Positions 9,601 through 16,341 of a DNA stretch of 64,000 nucleotides are shown here, one piece after another. Origin of the DNA: Marinobacter salexigens (GTDB lineage: Bacteria; Pseudomonadota; Gammaproteobacteria; Pseudomonadales; Oleiphilaceae); the NCBI RefSeq assembly GCF_018860765.1, contig NZ_JAHKPV010000021.1, forward strand, positions 799,845-863,844. The letters are read 5' to 3'. Within the stretch, counting starts at the first letter, position 1. Each line of letters starts with the position of its first letter. Under the pieces are notes generated by a model. It was given only the letters and a program-made list of their open reading frames with translations. It searched no databases and had not been told where the DNA came from. A program made the translations under genes and the position numbers.

Positions 9601-9976
9601 ATTCGCCGTTCACGGTAGAAAGACCAGCAGTGCCATCAACGAAGCCAGCTTCATCAGCTGCGTTCAAAGCGGCTGCGTTTTGAAACTCAACGGCCAGACG
9701 AGCTTTGCTCAGCTGGTTAGGGCCAGCAGCGCTGGTTAGCAGTGAAGTCCAGTATTGCAGGCCATCGGCTTCAGGCGCACGGCCTAGCAGATTGGTGTAC
9801 AGGTCGGTTACGAACCCGTTGTTGCTTTGCGCAGGCTTGGCCTGAATAAGTGCAGTCGCAAGAGCGTCGAGGCCAGTAGTGTCGAACGCATCGTTCAGTT
9901 CTGTCTGTGTCGGCGCGTTGCCAGTGATTGCAACGTAGGTGCGGATAACACCAAGCTCGTTAACATTTAAAGCCAT
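6686..9976 (-). CDS. S-layer/RTX-like secreted protein (DUF4214-type N-terminus), T1SS substrate
   Basis: A 1096-residue acidic protein with no cysteine and no Sec signal peptide. Residues about 50-115 resemble DUF4214 (FVTDLYTNLLGRAPEADGLQ, YWTSLLTS), a module common at the N-terminus of Caulobacter-type S-layer and T1SS substrates. Degenerate calcium-binding RTX-like repeats occur near residues 559-566 (GTGTGNDKI), 595-601 (SSGNDVV), 613-620 (VGAGNDVVY) and 863-870 (MGAGQDVV). The C-terminal end is glycine/alanine rich and aliphatic, as expected for an uncleaved T1SS signal. The gene is the last in line behind its exporter genes. The ATG has a GGAG ribosome site 11 bases upstream. Abundance as an S-layer is inference; a large adhesin is the alternative. 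Confidence 0.85.
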   Translation of the reverse strand: MALNVNELGVIRTYVAITGNAPTQTELNDAFDTTGLDALATALIQAKPAQSNNGFVTDLYTNLLGRAPEADGLQYWTSLLTSAAGPNQLSKARLAVEFQNAAALNAADEAGFVDGTAGLSTVNGEFADGTVDPGDDVTPDDIVFDFNFNTDKGVSDVTGWTHVSADPTLDETFESNTNKIFNVGMQAIDQGAGTISRDYSFRLENQLGEEGNYEAYFLSPILDNVTTNLGSVLTVEVIDRMAEANDKDAALSLVAIESFSFRLNGEEIVVGSQDILNAETYEELAAAIQARIEELRVDNEALNNVTVELGADFTRQQVDPDTLVTTGANVLGTQILVTATGSNLIERGGFSFGDRAGGDRNVDPSGRQDTNVLGSSTDLITTNLELKNVGYGSQGGSVNISGQSMSDMGVQQLDVVAEDHNLDLGVWLTKLASNPLRATDVNFLEVVNLTGAASYFHLGAEQSAALSSDGGAVLDGKAEAGLSDVRVFNAAQFGQNVRMNAEVTEAVIARDLVRVDGQDNAAADNVVYSYNLGGGDNELYLSFSQSVIAHEDASLSITTGTGNDKIVLVLDNDTVAPSNWYDNQKDQKNIVINTSSGNDVVETQGAGDATILVGAGNDVVYADNSGKQDIGGTDFNAHWVFNSENVDVQDLLGGSGAPLAGTSGTTGPYFLYDNTLTVSFAGAGVTPAGGLTGAAAAAFTNGFEVTVDVPTGANYAATERHINQAMKTAINGDAVLSKFLVAIDGPNDTLIVRSLVDGEFENVDLNVDLQAGTLPTGSALTQLQAAWEAFNNDSSIGALVQGDLNAAVDSIADTTGTGGYEGLGALDNTGAETTAADSILGQVSGTDVVGADSSVESNNVINMGAGQDVVVLGTGADSNDMLVYTGYNNGENTVLNFVQDTDGAAGVTATGVDFLNFTSYLTTEVDASGSGAGSSANPSPVTFEGTGAFNGNTVSIIDFQGDGGNAQQTWDNLTASNLTALLNGTGAGYGDVANTALFGGYDADNGETNMGTAAPGAIIGNTNNHIFMVENDANDGEYKIFHVTSTRVADADAGDFNTSAQLVGVVDLGASLATNAPDMELSLVGSAEWAAESGLA

Positions 9977-10010
9977 GTGCTTTACTCCATCTTTATATAA
10001 AGTGCTTATA

Positions 10011-10022
10011 AATTGATCAATT
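10011..10022. repeat. 12-bp palindrome AATTGATCAATT (copy 1)
   Basis: A perfect palindrome 35-46 bases upstream of the S-layer-like start codon. It overlaps the predicted transcription start that follows the extended -10 element. The identical 12-mer occurs at the predicted start of the small RNA at 16263-16274. It may be an operator or a pairing site. Confidence 0.7.
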
Positions 10023-10029
10023 TATAGCA
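10021..10029 (-). promoter_or_regulatory. Extended -10 promoter of the S-layer-like gene
   Basis: On the minus strand the sequence reads TGCTATAAA, a good extended -10 (TGnTATAAT type). The -35 at 17 bp (CCTTAT) is weak. Initiation would fall in the palindrome at 10011-10022 and give a 5' leader of about 40 bases that keeps the GGAG ribosome site. Confidence 0.5.
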
Positions 10030-10038
10030 GGTAAAATA

Positions 10039-10072
10039 ACACGATAAGGCTAACAACACGTCAGCATCGTGT
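10039..10072 (-). repeat. Inverted repeat upstream of S-layer promoter
   Basis: ACACGAT (10039-10045) and ATCGTGT (10066-10072) form a 7-bp stem around 20 bases. It lies just upstream of the extended -10 element and could be an operator, or a leader hairpin if transcription starts further up. Confidence 0.4.
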
Positions 10073-10094
10073 CACTTTAGCCACTTCACTACAG

Positions 10095-10115
10095 TGCGCA
10101 GCTTCCTACTGCGCA
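10095..10115 (-). repeat. Inverted repeat in S-layer upstream region
   Basis: TGCGCAG (10095-10101) and CTGCGCA (10109-10115) form a 7-bp stem with a 7-base loop. No U-tract follows in either direction, so its role is unclear. Confidence 0.4.
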
Positions 10116-10397
10116 GGCACAGATTCTAATCCGTACACTCTCTTTCTGTAAAGCCCAACGGGCCTAACAGCAATCTTTGAGTCTGACTGGTATTGCCTGA
10201 AGGCGGAAGCCCTCAACCAAATTGTCGGATCTGTTCGACCCTCCCAACCAGACCTATCTCCTTTACAGCTGGAATACACTGACGAGGAGAAAAAACTTAC
10301 TTAGGCCTAGAATCATACATACTGCATGCACAATCCACAACTACCCACAGCAATTCATGCAACAAGTTAATTTGTAAAGGGATGTAACTGATGTAAT

Positions 10398-11732
10398 TCA
10401 GTTTCGCTGCGCAGCGACTGGCATCTGTTTATCGAGCACACCAGCCACCTGCATCAACTCGTACTGAAGTTGAAAATTCTTGTAGATTTCACGTACTTGG
10501 TCGCGCTCGGTGGTTGATAGGCGGGAGCGAGCATCAAGCAAATCGCTCAAGCTGCGAATACCGCTGGCGAAGCCACGCTCGGCAGCTTCCAAAGATGCCG
10601 CCGCTGACTCTTTGGCGGTATCGAGTGCTTTTATGGTCTGGTAGCTACCTTCAAGCCCTTCAACCAGCCGTGTGACCTCCACTCTTACTAGCTGTTCTTT
10701 ATGTTGAAGTTCTAATTTGCTGGCCTCCTCACGGTATGCTGCTTGGCGAGTGCGCGCAGAGGTGGCACCGCCTTTATAGATAGGCAGTTTTAGCTGCACC
10801 TCTACGCGGGTTTCTTCCCGTAAGTTGGTAGCAAAGGTATCGTTTTCTGTGTAGCGGGCATTTAGGTAGATTTCTGGATAGTGGCCGGAGCGCTCATAAC
10901 TGCGGGTTGCCCTAGCCATTTCGAGATTTGCGCTGGCAATGCTTAACTGGCCTGAGTTTTTAAGAGCCAATGCCACCCAGTCTGTACGCAGCACCGCCGG
11001 GGTTTTACGCCAGAGCGTTTCATCCGTTGGCGCTAATTGTATTTCTTTGAAGCTCAAACCGGTTATCGCGGTAAAGTTCTGCTTTGCGGCTTGGTATTCT
11101 GTTCTCAAACCCGTCAAGTCAGCTTCGGTTTGATCAATGGTGGCTCGGGCTTCGAGTACATCCGCGCGGGATGCAAGACCTCTTTCACGCATACTTTCCA
11201 TTTGTTCGAGGCGACGACGGTGGCTGGCCCGCTCATCTTCCACCACGCCAATTTCACGGGCAAGTGCCGAGGCTCTCAAAAACGCTTCTATCGCCGAGTA
11301 GCCGGTTTCAAGGCTTCGATTGCGCAGCTCCTGCTTCGCCAACTCTTCGCCCTTATTCGCACGACCTATCGCATTAAACGTGCGCCCTGAGTAGACCACC
11401 TGGCTAAGGTTTACGTTATAACTGGTGTGCTCATCGGTGTCGGTTATAGAGTCATTTACGTCAAAATCCCTTGTAAACCGTGAATGCCCGTAACTGGCGG
11501 AGGCCTCAACCTGAGGTAGCACGCCAGCCCACGCCTCTCGCGTGGCCTCTTTTTCACCTTTGAAACCTGCCTGCTGGCTGCGCAAACCAAAGTTGTTTTG
11601 CAAGGCGCTGGTGTAGGCTTGGCTCAGATCAACAATCGTTTTGCCTTGCATTTTATCTTGGCTGGCTACTGGGCCTGAGGCCAAGCACAAAACCAAAAGG
11701 CTGCTGGTGATGGTTGCTTTCATAGTTGCCAT
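10398..11732 (-). CDS. TolC-family type I secretion outer-membrane protein
   Basis: A 444-residue outer-membrane efflux/secretion protein with a signal peptide (LLVLCLASGPVASQ). It has two repeated TolC-like halves, seen in the paired stretches YTSALQNNFGLRSQQAGFKGEKEATREAW and SGQLSIASANLEMARATRSYERSGHYP. Trimeric proteins of this family form the outer-membrane barrel and periplasmic tunnel. It is the third gene of the secretion operon, 8 bases after the membrane-fusion gene, with an AGGT ribosome site at its ATG. The context makes it the dedicated outer channel for the S-layer-like substrate rather than the housekeeping TolC. Confidence 0.92.
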   Translation of the reverse strand: MATMKATITSSLLVLCLASGPVASQDKMQGKTIVDLSQAYTSALQNNFGLRSQQAGFKGEKEATREAWAGVLPQVEASASYGHSRFTRDFDVNDSITDTDEHTSYNVNLSQVVYSGRTFNAIGRANKGEELAKQELRNRSLETGYSAIEAFLRASALAREIGVVEDERASHRRRLEQMESMRERGLASRADVLEARATIDQTEADLTGLRTEYQAAKQNFTAITGLSFKEIQLAPTDETLWRKTPAVLRTDWVALALKNSGQLSIASANLEMARATRSYERSGHYPEIYLNARYTENDTFATNLREETRVEVQLKLPIYKGGATSARTRQAAYREEASKLELQHKEQLVRVEVTRLVEGLEGSYQTIKALDTAKESAAASLEAAERGFASGIRSLSDLLDARSRLSTTERDQVREIYKNFQLQYELMQVAGVLDKQMPVAAQRN

Positions 11733-11740
11733 AATTACCT

Positions 11741-13237
11741 CTAGCCTTCCCGGAACGAACGGCGGAACATGCGGGTAATCGGCTCCGCAAGGTATTCGAA
11801 TAGGGTTCGCTCGCCGGTTGTGATCATTACAGTCGCTGGCATACCAGACACCAGAAACATGCCTTGCTTGTTCATGCGGGTCATGCCTGCCTCGGTTAGC
11901 TTTACCTTAGCCTCGTAATATCGCTCCCCTGATTTCTCGTTCTCGAAGGCATCGGCAGAAATACCAATAACTTCGCCTTCGATAACGTGGGACATCTGGA
12001 GATTGAAGGCAGCCAACTGCAAATCGGCTAACTGGCCTAAGGCAATGCGGTCGATATCCTGGGGCTGCACACGGGCCGTAATCACGTACTCCTGATCTTG
12101 GGGCACTATTTCCATCAGTGTGTCACCGGGCCGGACGATGCCACCGACGGTATGCACCTGCTTGCCAACTACCGTGCCCTTATCCGGCGCAAATAGAGTT
12201 GTGCGCTGCAAAGTGTCATTGAGCGCAACTCGACGCGCCACAAGGTCGGCTTTGGTTTGTTGGGTGTCGCGCAGCTCGGTGGCGACCTTCTCAACAAACT
12301 CTTGGCGCGTTACCAGCATCTCACTTCGGGTTTCACCCACGCGAACATTAAGTTCGGCTATCTGGGCCTCGTTGGCGTCCTTCTCACCCTGCAAGCGGAA
12401 AAGCTCGCGCTGCATTTCGTTGATGCGGGTGCGGTCTGCGAGCTCCTCATCAAACAACGCTTGCCAGTTTTCCAACTCGGCATCGTAGCTCTCAATGCGG
12501 CTCTTCAGGTTGTCATTCATCGAACGCAAGCCGCGCATTTGCTGATTCAACGCACTAACGCGCTGATCGAAAATTGTCATTCGACCTTCAAGCGCCTCTT
12601 TGCGCGCCTGAAACAGCTCCTTTTGCCCCGCTATGATGTTGCGAACGCTTTGGCTTTCACTTTCGCGCTCTAGCAGCTCTTCCGGAAACTCAACCGTGTC
12701 GGCGCCGACGCGCTCAGCGAGAAGACGAGCTTCACGCCCAAGCACTTCCATCAATTCGGATTCCACAATGGAAAGATCTGCCTTTGGGCGGGTATCGGAA
12801 AGAACGATCAAGGGGTCGCCCTTCTCTACTTTATCGCCATCATTTACGTAGATTTCAGCGACTATGCCGCCCTCAAGGTGCTGCACCACGCGATTCTGAG
12901 ATTCCACCATCACTTTGCCATCCGCAATGGCAGCGCCGTTAAGAGGCGCAAAGAAGGCCCAGCCCCCAAACCCTACAAAGGTTACCAACAGCACGATAAA
13001 GCCAAACCTTACCCGCGCGCCCCAACCAGTAGGAATGCTCGCCATCGCTTGCTTGTCGACATCCTGACTCGACTCGCGACTATACTCGGCAGAGAGATCG
13101 GATTTCTCATCCACCTCTTCCCAGCTACTTTCGGCCTCAGACTGATTGCCTATACCCGGCTTTGACTGCTTACCAGCCAAGGCCTCCTCTTCGGCTTTTG
13201 CATCGTTACGGGGATTTTTAGGTTCGTTACTGGACAT
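11741..13237 (-). CDS. HlyD-family type I secretion membrane-fusion protein
   Basis: A 498-residue periplasmic adaptor. Residues 1-70 are an unusually long, acidic cytoplasmic tail. A single membrane segment (FGFIVLLVTFVGFGGWAFF) follows at about 77-95. Next comes the lipoyl-like half motif VVQHLEGGIVAEIYVNDGDKV, a long coiled coil (about 150-330), the second lipoyl half LFAPDKGTVVGKQVHTVGG and a beta-barrel ending in the C-terminal HlyD signature region. It links the ABC transporter to the TolC-like channel. The start is 2 bases after the ABC stop with GGGGAG inside the upstream gene, so the two are co-translated. The extra N-terminal tail of some 65 residues compared with PrtE-type proteins is worth noting; these tails can contact the substrate or ATPase. 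Confidence 0.93.
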   Translation of the reverse strand: MSSNEPKNPRNDAKAEEEALAGKQSKPGIGNQSEAESSWEEVDEKSDLSAEYSRESSQDVDKQAMASIPTGWGARVRFGFIVLLVTFVGFGGWAFFAPLNGAAIADGKVMVESQNRVVQHLEGGIVAEIYVNDGDKVEKGDPLIVLSDTRPKADLSIVESELMEVLGREARLLAERVGADTVEFPEELLERESESQSVRNIIAGQKELFQARKEALEGRMTIFDQRVSALNQQMRGLRSMNDNLKSRIESYDAELENWQALFDEELADRTRINEMQRELFRLQGEKDANEAQIAELNVRVGETRSEMLVTRQEFVEKVATELRDTQQTKADLVARRVALNDTLQRTTLFAPDKGTVVGKQVHTVGGIVRPGDTLMEIVPQDQEYVITARVQPQDIDRIALGQLADLQLAAFNLQMSHVIEGEVIGISADAFENEKSGERYYEAKVKLTEAGMTRMNKQGMFLVSGMPATVMITTGERTLFEYLAEPITRMFRRSFREG

Positions 13238-13239
13238 AA

Positions 13240-14991
13240 TTATGCTCCCCCACCTTGGATAGCGGGCCGGTTACCACCCTTGTTTCCTATTGCAATGGTG
13301 CCGTCTTGCAGACCTTTCATAACATCGTCGCGGGAACCAAAGGCCACTGCGCGGCCATCGGCAAGCACCAGCATTTTGTCTACCAAGCGCAAAATCGGCT
13401 TACGATGAGAAATCAAGATAACGGTTACCCCCCTTCGTTTTAATTCCTCAAGGGCTGCAAGAAGCGCCTGCTCACCTTGATCGTCGAGGTTGGAGTTGGG
13501 CTCATCCAATACGATCAAGCGAGGTGAATCGTATACCGCACGAGCCAAGCCGATACGCTGGCGCTGGCCGCCAGACAACACACCGCCAACCGAGGCAATG
13601 GGTGTGTCGTAGCCATTAGGCAGACCCAAGATCAGCTCGTGAACGCCTGCCAGCCTGGCCGCATCTACCACTTTGCCGGGTTCAGGCTCGCCAAAGCGCG
13701 CGATATTTTCACTGATCGTGCCTTCAAATAATTCGATATCTTGCGGCAGGTAGCCGAGGTAGGGGCCAAGCTGGGCTTTATCCCACTGGTGTATATCCGC
13801 ACCATCAAGCCTTGCTGTTCCGTTGGCCAAGGGCCAAATACCCAACACCGCTCGCGCAAGAGTGGATTTACCGGCAGCACTCGGGCCCACAACGGCAAGC
13901 ATTTCGCCTTTACCCAGCGCAAAGCCTAGGCCGTTCAGCGCGGGCGACTGACCGCCGGGCGGAATCACTACCATAGATTGAATTGACAAAGCGCCTTCCG
14001 GCGGAGGCAAGGGCATGCCTTCACTTTGGGTGCGGTAGTTATCAAACAGCCCGTTCAAGCGATCATAGGCCGAGCGGGCTTGGCTGAACCCTTTCCAGGA
14101 GGCAATCAATAGATCCAGCGGCGCAAGTGCGCGCCCCATCAAAATGGAGCCCGCAATAACCATACCCGGAGTAATTTCTTGCTCAATAGCGAGGTAGGCG
14201 CCCAACCCCAGCATTAGCGACTGGAAAAGCATGCGCAGGGTTTTAGACGTATTACTGAGAATACCTGCCCTATCGGAAGCATCTGCCTGATTGGACAAGA
14301 AGTCCATGTGGCGATTGAGCCAGCGCCCACGGATATTGTTTTCCATGCCCATGGCGTGCACTACTTCAGCATTGCGCAGGCAGGACCCGGCATATTGTGT
14401 AGACTGAATATTCGCTTGGCCGGCTCTGGCTAGCATTTTGCCAGTCCACTTTTCGTTTGCGTAAGCGAGGGCAATCAGGATGAGTGCCGCCACAATGGTC
14501 GCCACACCAAACCAAAAGTGGAATATAAACATTACTACGATGTAGATCGGCAACCAGGGGCCATCAAAAAACGCAATAGGACCCTGCCCTGTTAGGAACT
14601 GGCGCAAAGATGTGAGATCGGTTAAAGGCTGAGCACTCTGCTGCTCGGGTTTATCTATAGCTTGGCGAAACATGGCAGAAAAGATTTTCTGGTTCATGCT
14701 CTGGTCTATTTTGTTCCCGACCCTTACCAGTATGGCGGAGCGTACCATTTGCAGTAATGCAAGGGTGGTGAACAGCACCACCAATATGATGGTAAGCATT
14801 ACTAGCGTTTCTACGCTTCGACTTCCAAGTGCACGGTCGTACACCTGAAGCATGTAGATTGCAGGCACAAGCATCAGAACGTTTATAAACAAACTGAATA
14901 TGCCTGCTGAAACAAAACCATCCTTACAGGCCTTGAGCGACTCTTCGAGTTCTGTAGGCTTGGTTTGCCGGGCGTCGGATTTTTTGAACAT
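13240..14991 (-). CDS. Type I secretion ABC transporter (PrtD/RsaD type permease-ATPase)
   Basis: A 583-residue half-transporter: membrane domain at about 25-300, nucleotide-binding domain at about 335-560. Walker A is GPSAAGKST, the signature is LSGGQRQRIGLARAVYD, Walker B is LIVLDEPNSNLD and the switch His is in ILISHRKP. There is no N-terminal C39-like domain, matching the PrtD/RsaD class that exports proteases, lipases and S-layer proteins with an uncleaved C-terminal signal. It is the first gene of the secretion operon, with a strong promoter upstream. The closest functional precedent is RsaD, which exports the Caulobacter S-layer protein; the specific substrate here is inferred from gene order. 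Confidence 0.95.
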   Translation of the reverse strand: MFKKSDARQTKPTELEESLKACKDGFVSAGIFSLFINVLMLVPAIYMLQVYDRALGSRSVETLVMLTIILVVLFTTLALLQMVRSAILVRVGNKIDQSMNQKIFSAMFRQAIDKPEQQSAQPLTDLTSLRQFLTGQGPIAFFDGPWLPIYIVVMFIFHFWFGVATIVAALILIALAYANEKWTGKMLARAGQANIQSTQYAGSCLRNAEVVHAMGMENNIRGRWLNRHMDFLSNQADASDRAGILSNTSKTLRMLFQSLMLGLGAYLAIEQEITPGMVIAGSILMGRALAPLDLLIASWKGFSQARSAYDRLNGLFDNYRTQSEGMPLPPPEGALSIQSMVVIPPGGQSPALNGLGFALGKGEMLAVVGPSAAGKSTLARAVLGIWPLANGTARLDGADIHQWDKAQLGPYLGYLPQDIELFEGTISENIARFGEPEPGKVVDAARLAGVHELILGLPNGYDTPIASVGGVLSGGQRQRIGLARAVYDSPRLIVLDEPNSNLDDQGEQALLAALEELKRRGVTVILISHRKPILRLVDKMLVLADGRAVAFGSRDDVMKGLQDGTIAIGNKGGNRPAIQGGGA

Positions 14992-15071
14992 GGACAGCTT
15001 TACCGATAGGTTAGAAAATTAGTTAAAGCATGAAAACGTGCTGCACGGAGCGGGAACCTAGAGAGGCCGCC

Positions 15072-15100
15072 ATTCTATGGAGGGGGCCAGGGGGTGTCAA
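15072..15100 (-). promoter_or_regulatory. Strong sigma-70 promoter of the type I secretion operon
   Basis: On the minus strand TTGACA (15095-15100) is followed after exactly 17 bp by TAGAAT (15072-15077). The spacer is very GC-rich (runs of C). The start would lie near 15065, giving a leader of about 75 bases before the ABC gene. Confidence 0.8.
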
Positions 15101-15145
15101 CGCGCCTTGAAAGATGGTAATCATGGCGTTTGCGCCCAGATTTGG

Positions 15146-15406
15146 TTATAACCATGGAAGCACCAATATTGCACCTAGGGATACGCCTACGGCGTTCGCT
15201 ATAATATCGCCCCAACTGAAACCGTCGCGAAAAAACTTGTCGCCAAGCTCTTTGACGATACCTATACCAAACGCGACCGCTGCGGCACTGAAGATGTCTA
15301 GCCAGTAAAGCCCCATCTGCACCAGAACGATGCTCACAAGCATGTGCTGGAGCTTGTCGGCCTCGTGCAGCCAATGCTTCAGACGCGTGATTGCACTGCT
15401 CATCAT
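15146..15406 (-). CDS. Small YfiM/VanZ-like membrane protein
   Basis: An 86-residue protein with two or three hydrophobic segments. The pattern DKLQHM near residue 17, GIVKELGDKFF near 50 and FSWGDIIANAVGVSLG at the end matches small YfiM/DUF2279-like membrane proteins, which share DK-x-x-H and GKE-D motifs with the VanZ family. Its function is unknown. It is transcribed towards the secretion operon but stops upstream of that operon's promoter, so it is probably a separate unit. The second Met (15403) is an equally good start. Confidence 0.7.
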   Translation of the reverse strand: MMSSAITRLKHWLHEADKLQHMLVSIVLVQMGLYWLDIFSAAAVAFGIGIVKELGDKFFRDGFSWGDIIANAVGVSLGAILVLPWL

Positions 15407-15578
15407 AAATCCGTTCCGGGGCCAAAGAAGCCTATTTGGTTGCGAGCGATCCGATTACAACCCCCGCACATGGGTTTATTTTTTGTTAACCTTAGATGAA
15501 ACGCTGGTGGCGCTCTTGTATACTTCGCCACCTTGAATTGCGTTACTTTTGAAAACCGTTAAGCGGATTTGACGACTT

Positions 15579-15788
15579 ATGGAAAAATTTACGTTAGACA
15601 ATAAAAGCTATAATCTCGACGAGCTCCCAGAGGAAGCTCGGAAGCTGGCTAACCAAGCCGCATTAACCAGTGAATTTATCGAGAAGCTTGAAGCCCGTAT
15701 CGCTATTGCCCGCACAGCCCAAGCTCGTTACGTTGAGCATTTGAAAGCCAGCATTGGCAAAGCCACCCCGAGCAAGAGCGGAAAGTAA
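15579..15788 (+). CDS. DUF6447 family small protein A
   Basis: A 69-residue protein: FTLDNKSYNLDELPEEA, then a helical stretch LTSEFIEKLEARIAIARTAQARY. It shares this layout with the next gene (FTLDNKSYNLDEL compared with VNIDGKTYDLNSL, and IAIARTAQARY with LAIARTARGSY), so the two are tandem paralogues. The family is recalled as DUF6447, found beside surface-polysaccharide genes; no biochemical role is known. The predicted fold is a short beta-hairpin followed by a coiled coil, so oligomerisation or partner binding is plausible. The gene lies 45 bases upstream of its paralogue in the same direction and is probably co-transcribed with it. Confidence 0.75.
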   Translation: MEKFTLDNKSYNLDELPEEARKLANQAALTSEFIEKLEARIAIARTAQARYVEHLKASIGKATPSKSGK

Positions 15789-15833
15789 TCGCGAAAGTAA
15801 TCGCAACGCCATTTTTCACTCAGGAGCTGTAAC

Positions 15834-16175
15834 ATGACTGAATCCAAGAAGACGACCAGCGCTGGCAAGAAGTCTCCAGCAACGGGTTCCACCGCTAAAG
15901 CAGCAGCCCGCAAAACTCCTGCCAAAAAAGCTGCAGCGCCTAAAAAGGCTGCCGCAAGCAAAGCAAACGCCAGCCCACAAGTAAATATTGACGGCAAGAC
16001 GTATGATTTGAATTCCCTGAGCGAAAAAGCGCAGGCTCAAATCAACAATTTGCGTGCTACTGATCGATTGATCAACGAATTAGAGCTTGAACTCGCAATA
16101 GCACGAACCGCCCGTGGCAGCTACTCAGAGAACCTTGAGCGCGAGTTGTCAGCAATGAATACAACGCTGCAGTGA
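15834..16175 (+). CDS. DUF6447 family small protein B with Lys/Ala-rich tail
   Basis: A 113-residue paralogue of the preceding gene. Residues 1-48 are a low-complexity, highly basic Lys/Ala/Pro tail (repeats of the type AKKAAAPKKAAASK), like histone H1 or AlgP tails. Residues 50-113 repeat the DUF6447 core (VNIDGKTYDLNSLSEKAQ ... LAIARTARGSYSENL). The basic tail could bind nucleic acid or an acidic glycan or protein, such as the acidic S-layer-like protein nearby; this is speculation. There is a GGAGCTG ribosome site. The paralogue next door lacks the tail, so the tail was gained or lost after duplication. Confidence 0.75.
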   Translation: MTESKKTTSAGKKSPATGSTAKAAARKTPAKKAAAPKKAAASKANASPQVNIDGKTYDLNSLSEKAQAQINNLRATDRLINELELELAIARTARGSYSENLERELSAMNTTLQ

Positions 16176-16225
16176 ACAATTCACTATTATTGAAATTTCC
16201 TATCAACCTGACAGTTTTAGTTTAG

Positions 16226-16254
16226 TTGACTCTGTTGTTAGGCGAGCGTAGAAT
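16226..16254 (+). promoter_or_regulatory. Sigma-70 promoter of candidate small RNA
   Basis: TTGACT (16226-16231), a 17-bp spacer and TAGAAT (16249-16254), pointing away from the DUF6447 pair. No start codon with a credible gene follows; the intrinsic terminator is about 50 bases beyond the expected start at about 16261. Confidence 0.75.
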
Positions 16255-16262
16255 TTGTAGTG

Positions 16263-16274
16263 AATTGATCAATT
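16263..16274. repeat. 12-bp palindrome AATTGATCAATT (copy 2)
   Basis: Identical to the palindrome at 10011-10022. Here it covers about +2 to +13 of the predicted small RNA, which is a usual repressor-operator position. Confidence 0.7.
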
Positions 16275-16304
16275 AAGTGTTGTCAGTTTAGTGCGGATAG
16301 TGAA

Positions 16305-16332
16305 AGCCAGCTTTTAGGAGCTGGCTTTTTTT
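16305..16332 (+). terminator. Intrinsic terminator
   Basis: Stem AGCCAGC (16305-16311) and GCTGGCT (16320-16326) with an 8-base loop, followed by seven T. It ends the candidate small RNA and any read-through from the DUF6447 genes. Confidence 0.9.
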
Positions 16333-16341
16333 ATGGCTCGC

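Larger units (their letters stand above)
9977..10397 (-). promoter_or_regulatory. 421-bp leader and promoter region of the S-layer-like gene
   Basis: No reading frame worth keeping lies here. It separates the TolC-like gene from the S-layer-like gene on the minus strand. It contains an extended -10 promoter near 10021-10029, a 12-bp palindrome at 10011-10022 and two inverted repeats (10039-10072 and 10095-10115). A further weak GCCC/GGGC stem lies near 10153-10163. The rest, up to the TolC-like stop, shows no clear terminator, so read-through from the secretion genes remains possible. Confidence 0.6.
16261..16332 (+). ncRNA. Candidate small RNA, about 70 nt
   Basis: A near-consensus promoter (16226-16254) and a good intrinsic terminator (16305-16332) bracket about 70 bases with no reading frame. 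The predicted 5' end holds the palindrome AATTGATCAATT, the same 12-mer found in the leader of the S-layer-like mRNA, so the RNA could pair with it over 12-13 bases. The 3' end is the short stem plus U-run typical of Hfq-dependent small RNAs. The gene is convergent with the capD-like gene (stop at 16342). The alternative is that this is only a late promoter and terminator of the DUF6447 unit. No homologous sRNA family is recognised. Confidence 0.5.

Noticed and set aside
9982..10020. TTGATC-17-TATAAA as S-layer promoter
   Set aside because: The spacing is right, but the start would fall in the ribosome site, leaving no leader. The extended -10 at 10021-10029 fits better.
10011..10022. FNR/CRP-type site at the palindrome
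   Set aside because: FNR needs TTGAT-N4-ATCAA. Here the half-sites overlap with no spacer, so this is not an FNR site.
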